The notes below the pieces were generated by a model, which searched no databases, was not told the DNA's origin, and saw nothing but the letters and a program-made list of their open reading frames with translations. A stretch of DNA of 64,000 bases, taken from positions 7,068,001-7,132,000 of the forward strand of contig NZ_CP109467.1 of NCBI RefSeq assembly GCF_036227325.1. The letters are read 5' to 3'. This stretch comes from Streptomyces sp. NBC_01465 (GTDB lineage: Bacteria > Actinomycetota > Actinomycetes > Streptomycetales > Streptomycetaceae). This document shows, piece by piece, positions 24,501 to 32,061 of this stretch; within the stretch, counting starts at the first letter, position 1; every line of letters starts with the position of its first letter. Both the position numbers and the translations under genes were made by a program.

Positions 24501-25115
24501 ATGAAGATCACCCTCACCCAGTTCCTCACCCTCGACGGCGTCTACCAGGCGCCCGGCGGCCCCGAGGAGGACCCCAGCGGCGGCTTCACGCACGGCGGCT
24601 GGACCTTCCCGTACGACGACGAGGACTTCGGCGCCTTCGTCACCGAGAACTTCTCCCGGGTCGACGCCTTCCTGCTCGGCCGCCGTACGTACGAGATCTT
24701 CGCCTCCTTCTGGCCGAAGATGACCGACCCCGCCGACCCGGTCGCCTCCCGCCTCAACGCCCTCCCCAAGTACGTGGCGAGCACCACCCTGACCAGCGCC
24801 GACTGGGAGGGCACCCGGATCATCGGCGCCGACGACCTGGTCAAGGACGTCACCGCGCTGAAGGAGCAGCCGGGACGCGAGCTGCAGATCCACGGCAGCG
24901 GCGCCCTCGCGCAGTCGCTGATGGCGCACGACCTGATCGACACCCTCCACCTGATGACGTTCCCCGTGGTCCTGGGCGCCGGCAAGCGCCTCTTCGCGGA
25001 CTACGCCACGCCCACCGCGTTCCGGCACACCGCCTCGCGCGTCACGAGCAAGGGCGTCACGATCTCCACGTACGACCTCGCAGGCCGGCCCGCGTACGGG
25101 AGCTTCGCCGTCTAG
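24501..25115 (+). CDS. Dihydrofolate reductase family protein (RibD C-terminal-like)
   Basis: A 204-residue protein with the RibD C-terminal/DHFR fold. It starts KITLTQFLTLDGVYQAPG, contains the NADPH-binding LLGRRTYEIFASFWP and a GREL-x-IHGSGALAQSLMAHDL glycine loop, and ends with HTASRVTSKGVTISTYD. Stand-alone members are common in actinobacteria and reduce unidentified substrates rather than serving folate or riboflavin synthesis. GGAGAAGGG precedes ATG 24501. Its stop codon directly abuts the stop of the convergent small membrane protein gene. Confidence 0.9.
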   Translation: MKITLTQFLTLDGVYQAPGGPEEDPSGGFTHGGWTFPYDDEDFGAFVTENFSRVDAFLLGRRTYEIFASFWPKMTDPADPVASRLNALPKYVASTTLTSADWEGTRIIGADDLVKDVTALKEQPGRELQIHGSGALAQSLMAHDLIDTLHLMTFPVVLGAGKRLFADYATPTAFRHTASRVTSKGVTISTYDLAGRPAYGSFAV

Positions 25116-25322
25116 TCAGCGGTCGGTGACCCGATCCGAGGCGATCAGCACGGCGCAGCCCACCACCGTGAGCACGATGTCGGCGAAGACCTCGTAGCCA
25201 TTGAGGAATCCCAGCCGGGTCACCAGGCCCGTCAGCGGGAACCAGTCGAACCATTCGTGCAGCAGCCCGCCCACCCCCTGGATCAGCAGGAGCAACCCGG
25301 CAACCTCGAAGATCTTCTTCAT
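25116..25322 (-). CDS. Small two-helix membrane protein
   Basis: A 68-residue hypothetical. Two hydrophobic segments are evident: VAGLLLLIQGVGGLLHEWF (about 6-24) and FADIVLTVVGCAVLIASD (about 45-62), joined by a loop with aromatic residues. ATG 25322 begins MKKIFEVAG, a plausible membrane-protein start; a longer frame from 25352 adds basic residues. Its stop codon touches that of the reductase gene. I do not recognise a family. Confidence 0.7.
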   Translation of the reverse strand: MKKIFEVAGLLLLIQGVGGLLHEWFDWFPLTGLVTRLGFLNGYEVFADIVLTVVGCAVLIASDRVTDR

Positions 25323-25467
25323 ACGGACAGCGTGTCCGCGGCGCGCCCCCACCGGTATCGGCCGTCGGGCGCTCTGCCCGGTCCGAAAGGCTGAGCCGCG
25401 GAAACTTTGGTCTGTACTCGGCGGCCGGGGGCCGCATTCGCCTCGCCGCCTGCGTAGTTTTGTCGAT

Positions 25468-26679
25468 ATGACGCGTCCGGATTACCCCTGGCTGCTGCCC
25501 TCCTCCCTCGCCGATCCGGCGCTGACGACCGACGGGGAGCGGCCGCGCCGTACCGCGCGCGACTGGATCGTGGACATCACGGCCTTCCTGATCGCCGCGG
25601 GCATCGGCATCCTGGCGCTCGACACGGTCTCCGAGGCCAACAACTCCGACCTCGTGACGCTGGCCGACCAGATCGCGGGCGCCACCGCCTGCTGTGCGCT
25701 GTGGGTGCGCAGGCGGTGGCCGGTCGGGCTCGCGGTGGGGCTCCTCGTCCTCGGTCTGGTGGAGCCGCTGGCCGCCGGTGCGCTGCTCGTGGCGCTGTTC
25801 AGTCTCGCCGTGCACCGGCCGTTCAAGCCCGTGGCGATCATCGGCGGCGCCGCCGTGCTCGGCGGGCCACTGAGCGCCTGGCTGCGGCCCGACCCGACGA
25901 CGAGCTGGCTCGCCTCGACGCTGGTCGGGGCGCTGTTGGTGCTGCTGGTGATCGCGTGGGGGATGTTCGTACGCTCCCGGCGCCAGCTCCTGGTCGTACT
26001 GCAGGAACGCGCCCTGCGCGCCGAGGCCGAGGCGGAGCTCCGTGCCGAGCAGGCCCAGCGGCTCGCCCGTGAGGCCATCGCACGGGAGATGCACGACGTG
26101 CTCGCCCACCGGCTGACCCTGCTCAGCGTGCACGCGGGCGCCCTCGAATTCCGCCCCGACGCACCGCCCGCCGAGGTCGCCCGAGCGGCGGGCGTCATCC
26201 GGGACAGCGCCCATGAGGCGCTGCAGGACCTGCGCGAGATCATCGGGGTGCTGCGGGCGCCGGGCGAGGGGGACGAGCACCGGCCGCAGCCCACCCTCGT
26301 CACTCTCGAAGCGCTGGTCGCCGAGTCGAGGCAGGCCGGAATGAAGGTCGCCCTGGATCTACGGGTCGACGACCCGGGCGCCGTCCCTGCCGCTACGGGA
26401 CGGACCGCGTACCGGATCGCCCAGGAAGGTCTGACCAACGCCCGCAAGCACGCCCCGGGAACGGAAGTCACCGTCACCGTCGAGGGCAGCCCCGGCAACG
26501 GACTCACCGTCGAGGTGCGCAATCCGGCCCCTGTCGGCGAGTTCGAGAAGGTCCCCGGATCGGGGCAGGGGCTCATCGGGCTCACGGAACGCGCCACCCT
26601 CGCCGGCGGCCGCCTCGACCACGGAACGACGGGGGAGGGCGGCTTCCTCGTCGGCGCCTGGCTACCGTGGCCCGCATGA
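25468..26679 (+). CDS. HisKA_3 sensor histidine kinase
   Basis: A 403-residue kinase. Four to five hydrophobic helices cover residues 32-170 with short loops, then a coiled linker (LLVVLQERALRAEAEAELRAEQ). The phospho-acceptor is His209 in IAREMHDVLAHRL and the ATPase domain has the N-box ALTNARKH-like GLTNARKHAPG and G-box SGQGLIGLTERATLAGG. TAGTTT at 25455-25460 sits so that transcription could begin at about ATG 25468, suggesting a leaderless message. The stop overlaps the response-regulator start (ATGA). Target genes are unknown; the P450 follows the regulator by 4 bases. Confidence 0.93.
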   Translation: MTRPDYPWLLPSSLADPALTTDGERPRRTARDWIVDITAFLIAAGIGILALDTVSEANNSDLVTLADQIAGATACCALWVRRRWPVGLAVGLLVLGLVEPLAAGALLVALFSLAVHRPFKPVAIIGGAAVLGGPLSAWLRPDPTTSWLASTLVGALLVLLVIAWGMFVRSRRQLLVVLQERALRAEAEAELRAEQAQRLAREAIAREMHDVLAHRLTLLSVHAGALEFRPDAPPAEVARAAGVIRDSAHEALQDLREIIGVLRAPGEGDEHRPQPTLVTLEALVAESRQAGMKVALDLRVDDPGAVPAATGRTAYRIAQEGLTNARKHAPGTEVTVTVEGSPGNGLTVEVRNPAPVGEFEKVPGSGQGLIGLTERATLAGGRLDHGTTGEGGFLVGAWLPWPA

Positions 26680-27350
26680 CCATCAAGCTGCTCATCGTCG
26701 ACGACGACCCGCTCGTACGCGCCGGACTCTCGCTCATGCTCGGCGGCGCCGAGGACATCGACATCGTCGGGGAGGCCGCCGACGGCAGCGAGGTGGAGGC
26801 GGCGGTCGGACGGTTCGGCCCCGATGTCGTCCTCATGGACATCCGGATGCCGGGCGTCGACGGGCTGACGGCGACCGAGCAGTTGCGCGCCCGGCCCGGC
26901 GCACCCGACGTCATCGTCCTCACCACGTTCCACGCCGACGAACAGGTGCTGCGCGCGCTGCGGGCAGGCGCCGCCGGATTCGTACTGAAGGACACACCGC
27001 CCGTCGAGATTGTCGCCGCGGTACGGCGCGTGGCGGGCGGCGACCCCGTCCTCTCACCCGCGGTGACACGGCAGTTGATGTCGCACGTGGCGGGCGCGGC
27101 CCCCGACGACCGGCAGGGCAGGGCGCGCGGCCGGCTCGCCCAACTCGCCGACCGGGAACGGGAGGTGGCGGTCGCGGTCGGGCGCGGACAGTCCAACGCG
27201 GAGATCGCCGCCGCGCTGTATCTGAGCCTGCCGACCGTGAAGACGCACGTCTCGCGGATCCTGTCCCGGCTCGGCCTCAACAACCGTGTCCAGATCGCGC
27301 TGTTGGTTCACGACGCGGGGATCCTCGACGAGGGCGGCGACGTAGGCTGA
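26676..27350 (+). CDS. NarL/LuxR-family response regulator
   Basis: A 224-residue partner of the preceding kinase. Receiver: acidic triad Asp9-Asp10-Asp11, phospho-acceptor Asp55 (VVLMDIRMPG), threonines in IVLTTFH and Lys in FVLKDTPP. Output: LuxR helix-turn-helix from about residue 160 (LADREREVAVAVGRGQSNAEIA) with recognition helix LPTVKTHVSRILSRLGLNN. Co-translated with the kinase through ATGA. The P450 gene starts 4 bases downstream and may be in the same message. Confidence 0.93.
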   Translation: MTIKLLIVDDDPLVRAGLSLMLGGAEDIDIVGEAADGSEVEAAVGRFGPDVVLMDIRMPGVDGLTATEQLRARPGAPDVIVLTTFHADEQVLRALRAGAAGFVLKDTPPVEIVAAVRRVAGGDPVLSPAVTRQLMSHVAGAAPDDRQGRARGRLAQLADREREVAVAVGRGQSNAEIAAALYLSLPTVKTHVSRILSRLGLNNRVQIALLVHDAGILDEGGDVG

Positions 27351-27354
27351 CCCG

Positions 27355-28536
27355 ATGGTGGACATCGATCTTGCCGCATGGGGCGACGACTTCGTCGCCG
27401 ATCCTTATCCGTACTACGCGAAACTGCGTGATGCAGGGCCCGTTCACGAGGTGGTCCACCAGAACGGCATGCCGTTCTGGATGCTCGTGGGCCACGAGGA
27501 GGCCAGGGCCGCGCTCGCCGACCCGCGGTTCTCCAAGGACTGGCGCGCCAACGGCGAATGGGACTGGGAGACCAGCGCCGTCAACGCCAACATGCTGGAG
27601 TCCGATCCGCCGCACCACACCCGGCTGCGCAAGCTGGTGGTGCGGGAGTTCACCCCGCGCCGCATCGAGCAGCTCGCCCCGCGCATCCAGCAGATCACCG
27701 ACGAACTCCTCGACGCGATGCTCGCCGCACCGGGCGGCCCCGCCGACCTCGTCGACGCGCTGGCCTTCCCGCTGCCCATGACCGTCATCTGCGAACTGCT
27801 CGGGGTGCCCGACCTGGACCGCGACAGCTTCCGCAAGTGGTCGAACGAGATCGTCGCCCCGACCGGCCCGGACGCGGAGGGCGAGGCGGGCGCCGCGATG
27901 GCCGCCTACCTCGTCGAGCTCATCGAGGACAAGCGCTGCAGCCCCGGCGACGACCTGATGAGCGCCCTGATCCGCACCGTGCACGAGGACGGTGACCGCC
28001 TCTCGCCCGACGAACTCGTCGGCATGGCGTTCCTGCTGCTCGTCGCGGGCCATGAGACGACCGTCAATCTGATCGCCAACGGGGTACGGGCACTGCTCGA
28101 CCACCCGGGCCAACTGGCCGCCCTGCGCGCCGACTTGAGCCTGATCGACAACGCCGTCGAGGAGATGCTCCGCTACGACGGCCCGGTCGAGGGCGCCACC
28201 TTCCGCTTCACCCGCGAACCCGTCCCCGTCGCGGGCTCCGTCATCCCGGCGCGCGCCACCGTCCTCGTCGCCCTCGCCGCTGCCGACCGCGACCCGGACA
28301 AGTACGCCGACCCCGACCGCTTCGACATCCAACGCGAGACGCAGGGCCATCTCGCCTTCGGCCACGGCATCCACTACTGCCTGGGCGCACCGCTCGCCCG
28401 CATGGAGGGCAGGATCGCCGTCCGTTCGCTCCTGGAGCGCTGCCCGGACCTCGCCCTCGACCCCGACCGTGCCCCGTACGACTGGATCCCCGGGATGCTC
28501 ATGCGCGGCGTGCGCCGCCTGCCGGTGCGCTGGTGA
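27355..28536 (+). CDS. Cytochrome P450
   Basis: A 393-residue class I P450. AGHETT lies in LLLVAGHETTVNLIANG, the K-helix ExxR in VEEMLRYDGPVEG, and the heme loop FGHGIHYCLGAPLARMEG gives Cys342. It is closely similar to the P450 at 29792 (matching PYPYYAKLRDAGPVH, REFTPRRIEQLAPRIQ and heme loops), pointing to an old duplication; the family looks like CYP107/CYP105-type, where roles are mostly in secondary metabolism. No ferredoxin is adjacent. Its last 38 bases overlap the end of a gene on the other strand. Confidence 0.92.
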   Translation: MVDIDLAAWGDDFVADPYPYYAKLRDAGPVHEVVHQNGMPFWMLVGHEEARAALADPRFSKDWRANGEWDWETSAVNANMLESDPPHHTRLRKLVVREFTPRRIEQLAPRIQQITDELLDAMLAAPGGPADLVDALAFPLPMTVICELLGVPDLDRDSFRKWSNEIVAPTGPDAEGEAGAAMAAYLVELIEDKRCSPGDDLMSALIRTVHEDGDRLSPDELVGMAFLLLVAGHETTVNLIANGVRALLDHPGQLAALRADLSLIDNAVEEMLRYDGPVEGATFRFTREPVPVAGSVIPARATVLVALAAADRDPDKYADPDRFDIQRETQGHLAFGHGIHYCLGAPLARMEGRIAVRSLLERCPDLALDPDRAPYDWIPGMLMRGVRRLPVRW

Positions 28537-29269
28537 CGGAGCGCCGCCGGTGTTCGCCGCGCAGCACCAGGGCCGGCCATTCGTCCCCGTACGCGCCACA
28601 GGCCGAGAGCGACCACAGCGACCACTTCTGCGGTACGGAGTAGTACGGGACCAGCACCCGGACCCGGCGCAGCCGCGACACCTTCACCGGGATCAGCGCG
28701 GGCAGCACGTCGGGCGCCTGCCCCGCCAGGATCGCCTTGCGGCACGAGGCGCACCCGGGGCGGCGGTCGGCCGCCGCCCCGCGCGGCCGGATCCGGCGCT
28801 TGGCGCTGCGCCGCTCCGGGCGGTGCGGGCGCTCGGCGGCCGCATGGAGGGGGTTGTAGTAGCAGCGCTCCGCCGGCTTCGGCGGATGCGCCGCCCCGGC
28901 GAGCCGGGCGTGGACGGCGGCGAACCGCTCCAGCGCCCGCTCGGCGAGGACGGCGGCTGCCGCCAGGTCGGGCAGATCGCCGGCCTCGTCGAGGACCTTC
29001 CCCGCGGCGGCGAAGGCGTCCAGCGCCCACTGGTAGTCGCGCCGGACCACGGCATCCAATTCGGCTTCCCCGACCGGGAGTTCGGCCTCGCGCAGGATGT
29101 CGCCCACCGCCGCCACCCGCTCGGCGGAGATCCGCTGCAGCCGCTCGTACGCGGCCTCCCACTCCTCGATGACCAGGTGCTGCGCCTCCCGGCTCAGCCC
29201 CTTGCCCCGCACCGCGCCCGCACCCTGGGCCGGGCGCATCTGCCCCACGAACCACCACCGTCTGAACAC
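28499..29269 (-). CDS. Hypothetical protein with a cysteine-pair C-terminal module
   Basis: A 256-residue protein I do not recognise. Residues 20-130 are helical and charged (LVIEEWEAAYERLQRISAER), resembling a coiled or bundle domain; then a basic linker rich in RRSAKRRIRPRG; then GCASCRKAILAGQ with a CxxC and a beta-rich tail (LRRVRVLVPYYSVPQKWS, ending GEHRR). No signal peptide. GTG 29269 (FRRWWFVGQM) is chosen with GGAGG upstream; GTG 29290 is possible. It overlaps the P450 gene tail by 38 bases on the opposite strand. Confidence 0.65.
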   Translation of the reverse strand: MFRRWWFVGQMRPAQGAGAVRGKGLSREAQHLVIEEWEAAYERLQRISAERVAAVGDILREAELPVGEAELDAVVRRDYQWALDAFAAAGKVLDEAGDLPDLAAAAVLAERALERFAAVHARLAGAAHPPKPAERCYYNPLHAAAERPHRPERRSAKRRIRPRGAAADRRPGCASCRKAILAGQAPDVLPALIPVKVSRLRRVRVLVPYYSVPQKWSLWSLSACGAYGDEWPALVLRGEHRRRSVTSAPAGGARRA

Positions 29270-29358
29270 CTGGCCTCGCCTCCCCACCACAAGAGTAGAA
29301 GTGCGCCGGGCGGCAGTGGAGTTAGGGTGAGCTGTCCGATCTTGAAGGAGGAGCGACC

Positions 29359-29778
29359 GTGCCGGAACTTGATCTGGAAATGGCCCGCAAGACCCTGGAC
29401 GGCCAGCCGTTCAGCCGTCTCGTCCAGGCGCGGATCGCCGAGTTCGGTGACGGGAAGGCCGTCCTGGAGATCGACATCCGCGAGGAGCTGCTCCAGCAGA
29501 ACGGCTTCGTGCACGGTGGGGTCCTGGCGTACGCGGCCGACAACGCCCTCACCTTCGCCGCCGGTACGGCCCTCGGATCCGCCGTCCTGACCAGCGGCTT
29601 CTCCATCCAGTACGTACGGCCCGCGACCGGCGTCAGCCTCGCCGCCCGCGCCCAGGTCGTCCACGCGGGTCGCCGCCAGGCCACCGTCCGCTGCGAGCTG
29701 TTCACCGTGAAGGAGGACGGCGCCGAGGCACTCTGCGCCGTCGCGCAAGGCACCGTACTGTCCGCACAGCCGTCTTGA
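29359..29778 (+). CDS. PaaI-type hotdog thioesterase
   Basis: A 139-residue hotdog-fold thioesterase. The active-site segment is QNGFVHGGVLAYAADNALTFAAG, with the HGG turn and the acidic residue (Asp) positioned as in PaaI-like enzymes, followed by SIQYVRPATGVSLAARA. It would hydrolyse acyl- or aryl-CoA thioesters. AAGGAGGAG stands 7 bases before GTG 29359. It is 13 bases upstream of a P450 gene on the same strand, so the two are probably co-transcribed, and a sister P450 lies 0.8 kb before it. Confidence 0.92.
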   Translation: MPELDLEMARKTLDGQPFSRLVQARIAEFGDGKAVLEIDIREELLQQNGFVHGGVLAYAADNALTFAAGTALGSAVLTSGFSIQYVRPATGVSLAARAQVVHAGRRQATVRCELFTVKEDGAEALCAVAQGTVLSAQPS

Positions 29779-29791
29779 GAGGACGCCGCCT

Positions 29792-31003
29792 GTGACCGCC
29801 GATGCCCCCGCCGCCATAGTCGATCTCGCCGCACTCGGCGAGGACTTCACCCGGAACCCGTACCCCGTCTACGCGAAGCTCCGCGAGGCGGGCCCCGTCC
29901 ACCGCATCCGGATGCCCGAGGGCTCCGACGCCTGGCTCGTCGTCGGCTACGAGGCCGGGCGCGCCCTCCTCGCCGACCCGCGGCTCTCCAAGGAGTGGCG
30001 CAACGCCTCGCCCGCGCTGGGCGTCGCCCAGGTCTCGTCGGGGCGCACCATGCTCAGCTCGGACCCGCCGTTGCACGCCCGGCTCCGGGGGCTCGTCACC
30101 CGCGAGTTCACACCCCGCCGCATCGAGCAACTCGCCCCGCGCATCCAGGAGATGACCGACGGACTGCTCGACGCGATGCTCGCCGCCGCTCCCGGTGGGC
30201 GCGCCGATCTCGTCGAGTCGCTGGCCTTCCCGCTCCCGATGGGTGTGATCTGCGAACTGCTCGGCGTCCCCTTCCTCGATCGGGCGTCGTTCCGCGACCT
30301 CTCCAACGTCGCGATCTCCTCGACCGATCCCGAGGAGCGGGCCGCGGCCGCCAAGGCCATGCCCGCCTACCTCTCCCAGCTGCTCGCCTCCAAGCGCGAA
30401 CAGCCCGGCGACGACCTGATGAGCGCGCTCATCACCGCTTCGGACGAGGAGGGCGACCGTCTCTCCGGGGAGGAACTCCTCGGCATGGCCTGGTTGCTGC
30501 TGGTCGCCGGCCACGAGACCACGGTCAATCTCATCTCCAACGGTGTCCTGGCCCTGCTCACCCACCCTGACCAACTGGCCGCCCTGCGCGCCGACGTCGG
30601 CCTCATCGACCAGGCGGTGGAGGAGATGCTCCGCTACGAGGGCCCGGTGGAGACCCCCACGTACCGCTTCACCACCGAGCCCCTCGACATCGGCGGCACC
30701 GTGATCCCCGGCGGCGGCGAACTGGTCCTGGTCGCGCTCTCCGACGCCAACCGCGACCCGGCCCGCTACCAGGACCCGGACCGCTTCGACATCCGGCGCA
30801 CCGACGCCCGCAGCCACCTCTCCTTCGGCCACGGCATCCACTACTGCCTGGGCGCACCGCTGGCCCGCCTGGAGGCGCGCATCGCGATCCGCTCCCTCCT
30901 GGAGCGCTGCCCGGACCTCTCGCTGGAGATCGACCCGGCGGCGGTCTCCTGGCGTACGGGCATGCTCATCCGGGGCCCGCACGCCCTCCCCGTCAGCTGG
31001 TAG
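29792..31003 (+). CDS. Cytochrome P450
   Basis: A 403-residue class I P450 closely related to the one at 27355. AGHETT lies in LLLVAGHETTVNLISNG, ExxR in VEEMLRYEGPVET, and the heme loop FGHGIHYCLGAPLARLEAR gives Cys352. GTG 29792 follows AGAGGA. The thioesterase gene directly upstream suggests a shared role with a CoA- or thioester-linked lipid or aromatic substrate, but this is inference. Its last 11 bases overlap the end of the convergent dehydrogenase gene. Confidence 0.92.
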   Translation: MTADAPAAIVDLAALGEDFTRNPYPVYAKLREAGPVHRIRMPEGSDAWLVVGYEAGRALLADPRLSKEWRNASPALGVAQVSSGRTMLSSDPPLHARLRGLVTREFTPRRIEQLAPRIQEMTDGLLDAMLAAAPGGRADLVESLAFPLPMGVICELLGVPFLDRASFRDLSNVAISSTDPEERAAAAKAMPAYLSQLLASKREQPGDDLMSALITASDEEGDRLSGEELLGMAWLLLVAGHETTVNLISNGVLALLTHPDQLAALRADVGLIDQAVEEMLRYEGPVETPTYRFTTEPLDIGGTVIPGGGELVLVALSDANRDPARYQDPDRFDIRRTDARSHLSFGHGIHYCLGAPLARLEARIAIRSLLERCPDLSLEIDPAAVSWRTGMLIRGPHALPVSW

Positions 31004-31997
31004 GGATCTCCGCGACACGGACCGGGCGCCGCTCGCGCCGCGAGAGCTCGCAGGCCTCGGCGATGCGCAGGGCGTGCAGCGCCTCGCGGCCGTCGCAGGG
31101 GTTGGCGAGCTCTCCCCGTACGACCTGGAGGAAGGCGTCCAACTCGGCCTCGTAGGCGGGGGCGAAGCGCTCCAGGAAGCCCGGCCAGGGCTTGTCCGCG
31201 GGCGGCGGGCCCTGGGGTTCGGCGGAGGTGAGGGGCGTACGGTCGTCGAGCCCGGCCGCGATCTGGTCGAGCTCCCCGGCCAGCTCCATGCGGACGTCGT
31301 AGCCCGCCCCGTTGCACCGGGTCGCGGTGGCCGTGGCGAGGACCCCGTCGTCGAGGGTGAGGACGGCGGCGGCCGTGTCGATGTCCCCGGCCTCGCGGAA
31401 CATCGCGGGCCCCGCGTCGGACCCCGTCGCGTACACCTCGACGACCTCCCGCCCGGTCACCCACCGCATCATGTCGAAGTCGTGCACCAGACAGTCCCGG
31501 TAGAGGCCGCCCGACAGCGGCAGATACGCGGCGGGCGGCGGCGCGGGATCCGACGTCATGGCGCGTACGGTGTGCAGCCGCCCGAGCGCACCGGAGCGCA
31601 CCAGGGAGCGCGCCGCTACGTAGCCCGCGTCGAAGCGCCGCATGAAGCCCAGTTGGAGGACCGTCCCCGCCGCCTCGACCTCGTGCAGCGCGGCCAGGGT
31701 CCCGGGCAGGTCGAGGGCGATCGGCTTCTCGCAGAAGACGGGGAGCCCGGCCCGGGCGGCGCGGCCGATCAGTTCGGCGTGCGAGGAGGTGGCGGAGGCG
31801 ACGACCAGCGCGTCGAGGTCCTGCGCGAACAGCGCGTCGACCGAGGCCGCGGCGCTCGCACCGGTCCGTACCGCCACCTCTGCCGCCCGCGCCCCGTCGG
31901 TGTCCGCGACCACCAGGGACTCCACGCGGGGGTGGGCGCCGAGCACCCCCGCGTGGAAGGAGCCGATCCGTCCCGTGCCGATGAGTCCGATTCGCAT
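30993..31997 (-). CDS. Gfo/Idh/MocA family oxidoreductase (inositol 2-dehydrogenase-like)
   Basis: A 334-residue NAD(P)-dependent sugar or polyol dehydrogenase. The Rossmann loop is MRIGLIGTGRIGSFH, the conserved lysine motif is FCEKPIALD, and the catalytic histidine/aspartate region is LYRDCLVHDFDMMRWV, as in inositol dehydrogenases. The C-terminal alpha/beta half is complete. A promoter with a TGTCCTGACA palindrome-like site sits at 32004-32051, and the same element precedes the GntR gene and the CUT2 operon 6-7 kb away, so this enzyme is probably the catabolic dehydrogenase for the sugar or polyol carried by that transporter. Confidence 0.9.
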   Translation of the reverse strand: MRIGLIGTGRIGSFHAGVLGAHPRVESLVVADTDGARAAEVAVRTGASAAASVDALFAQDLDALVVASATSSHAELIGRAARAGLPVFCEKPIALDLPGTLAALHEVEAAGTVLQLGFMRRFDAGYVAARSLVRSGALGRLHTVRAMTSDPAPPPAAYLPLSGGLYRDCLVHDFDMMRWVTGREVVEVYATGSDAGPAMFREAGDIDTAAAVLTLDDGVLATATATRCNGAGYDVRMELAGELDQIAAGLDDRTPLTSAEPQGPPPADKPWPGFLERFAPAYEAELDAFLQVVRGELANPCDGREALHALRIAEACELSRRERRPVRVAEIPTS

Positions 31998-32003
31998 GGC
32001 CCC

Positions 32004-32051
32004 AACGTGCCGTCGGCCGCCCGGTCCTGTCAACGGTATGTCCTGACAAAC
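32004..32051 (-). promoter_or_regulatory. Promoter and GntR-type operator of the Gfo/Idh gene
   Basis: On the minus strand GTTTGTCAGGACAT (32051-32038) is followed by TTGACA (32033-32028) and, after 18 bases, CACGTT (32009-32004). Transcription would start near the ATG at 31997. TGTCCTGACA matches TGTCCGGACA at the gntR promoter in 9 of 10 positions and the site at 39313-39326 almost exactly. Confidence 0.6.
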
Positions 32052-32061
32052 TCCCGGCCGG

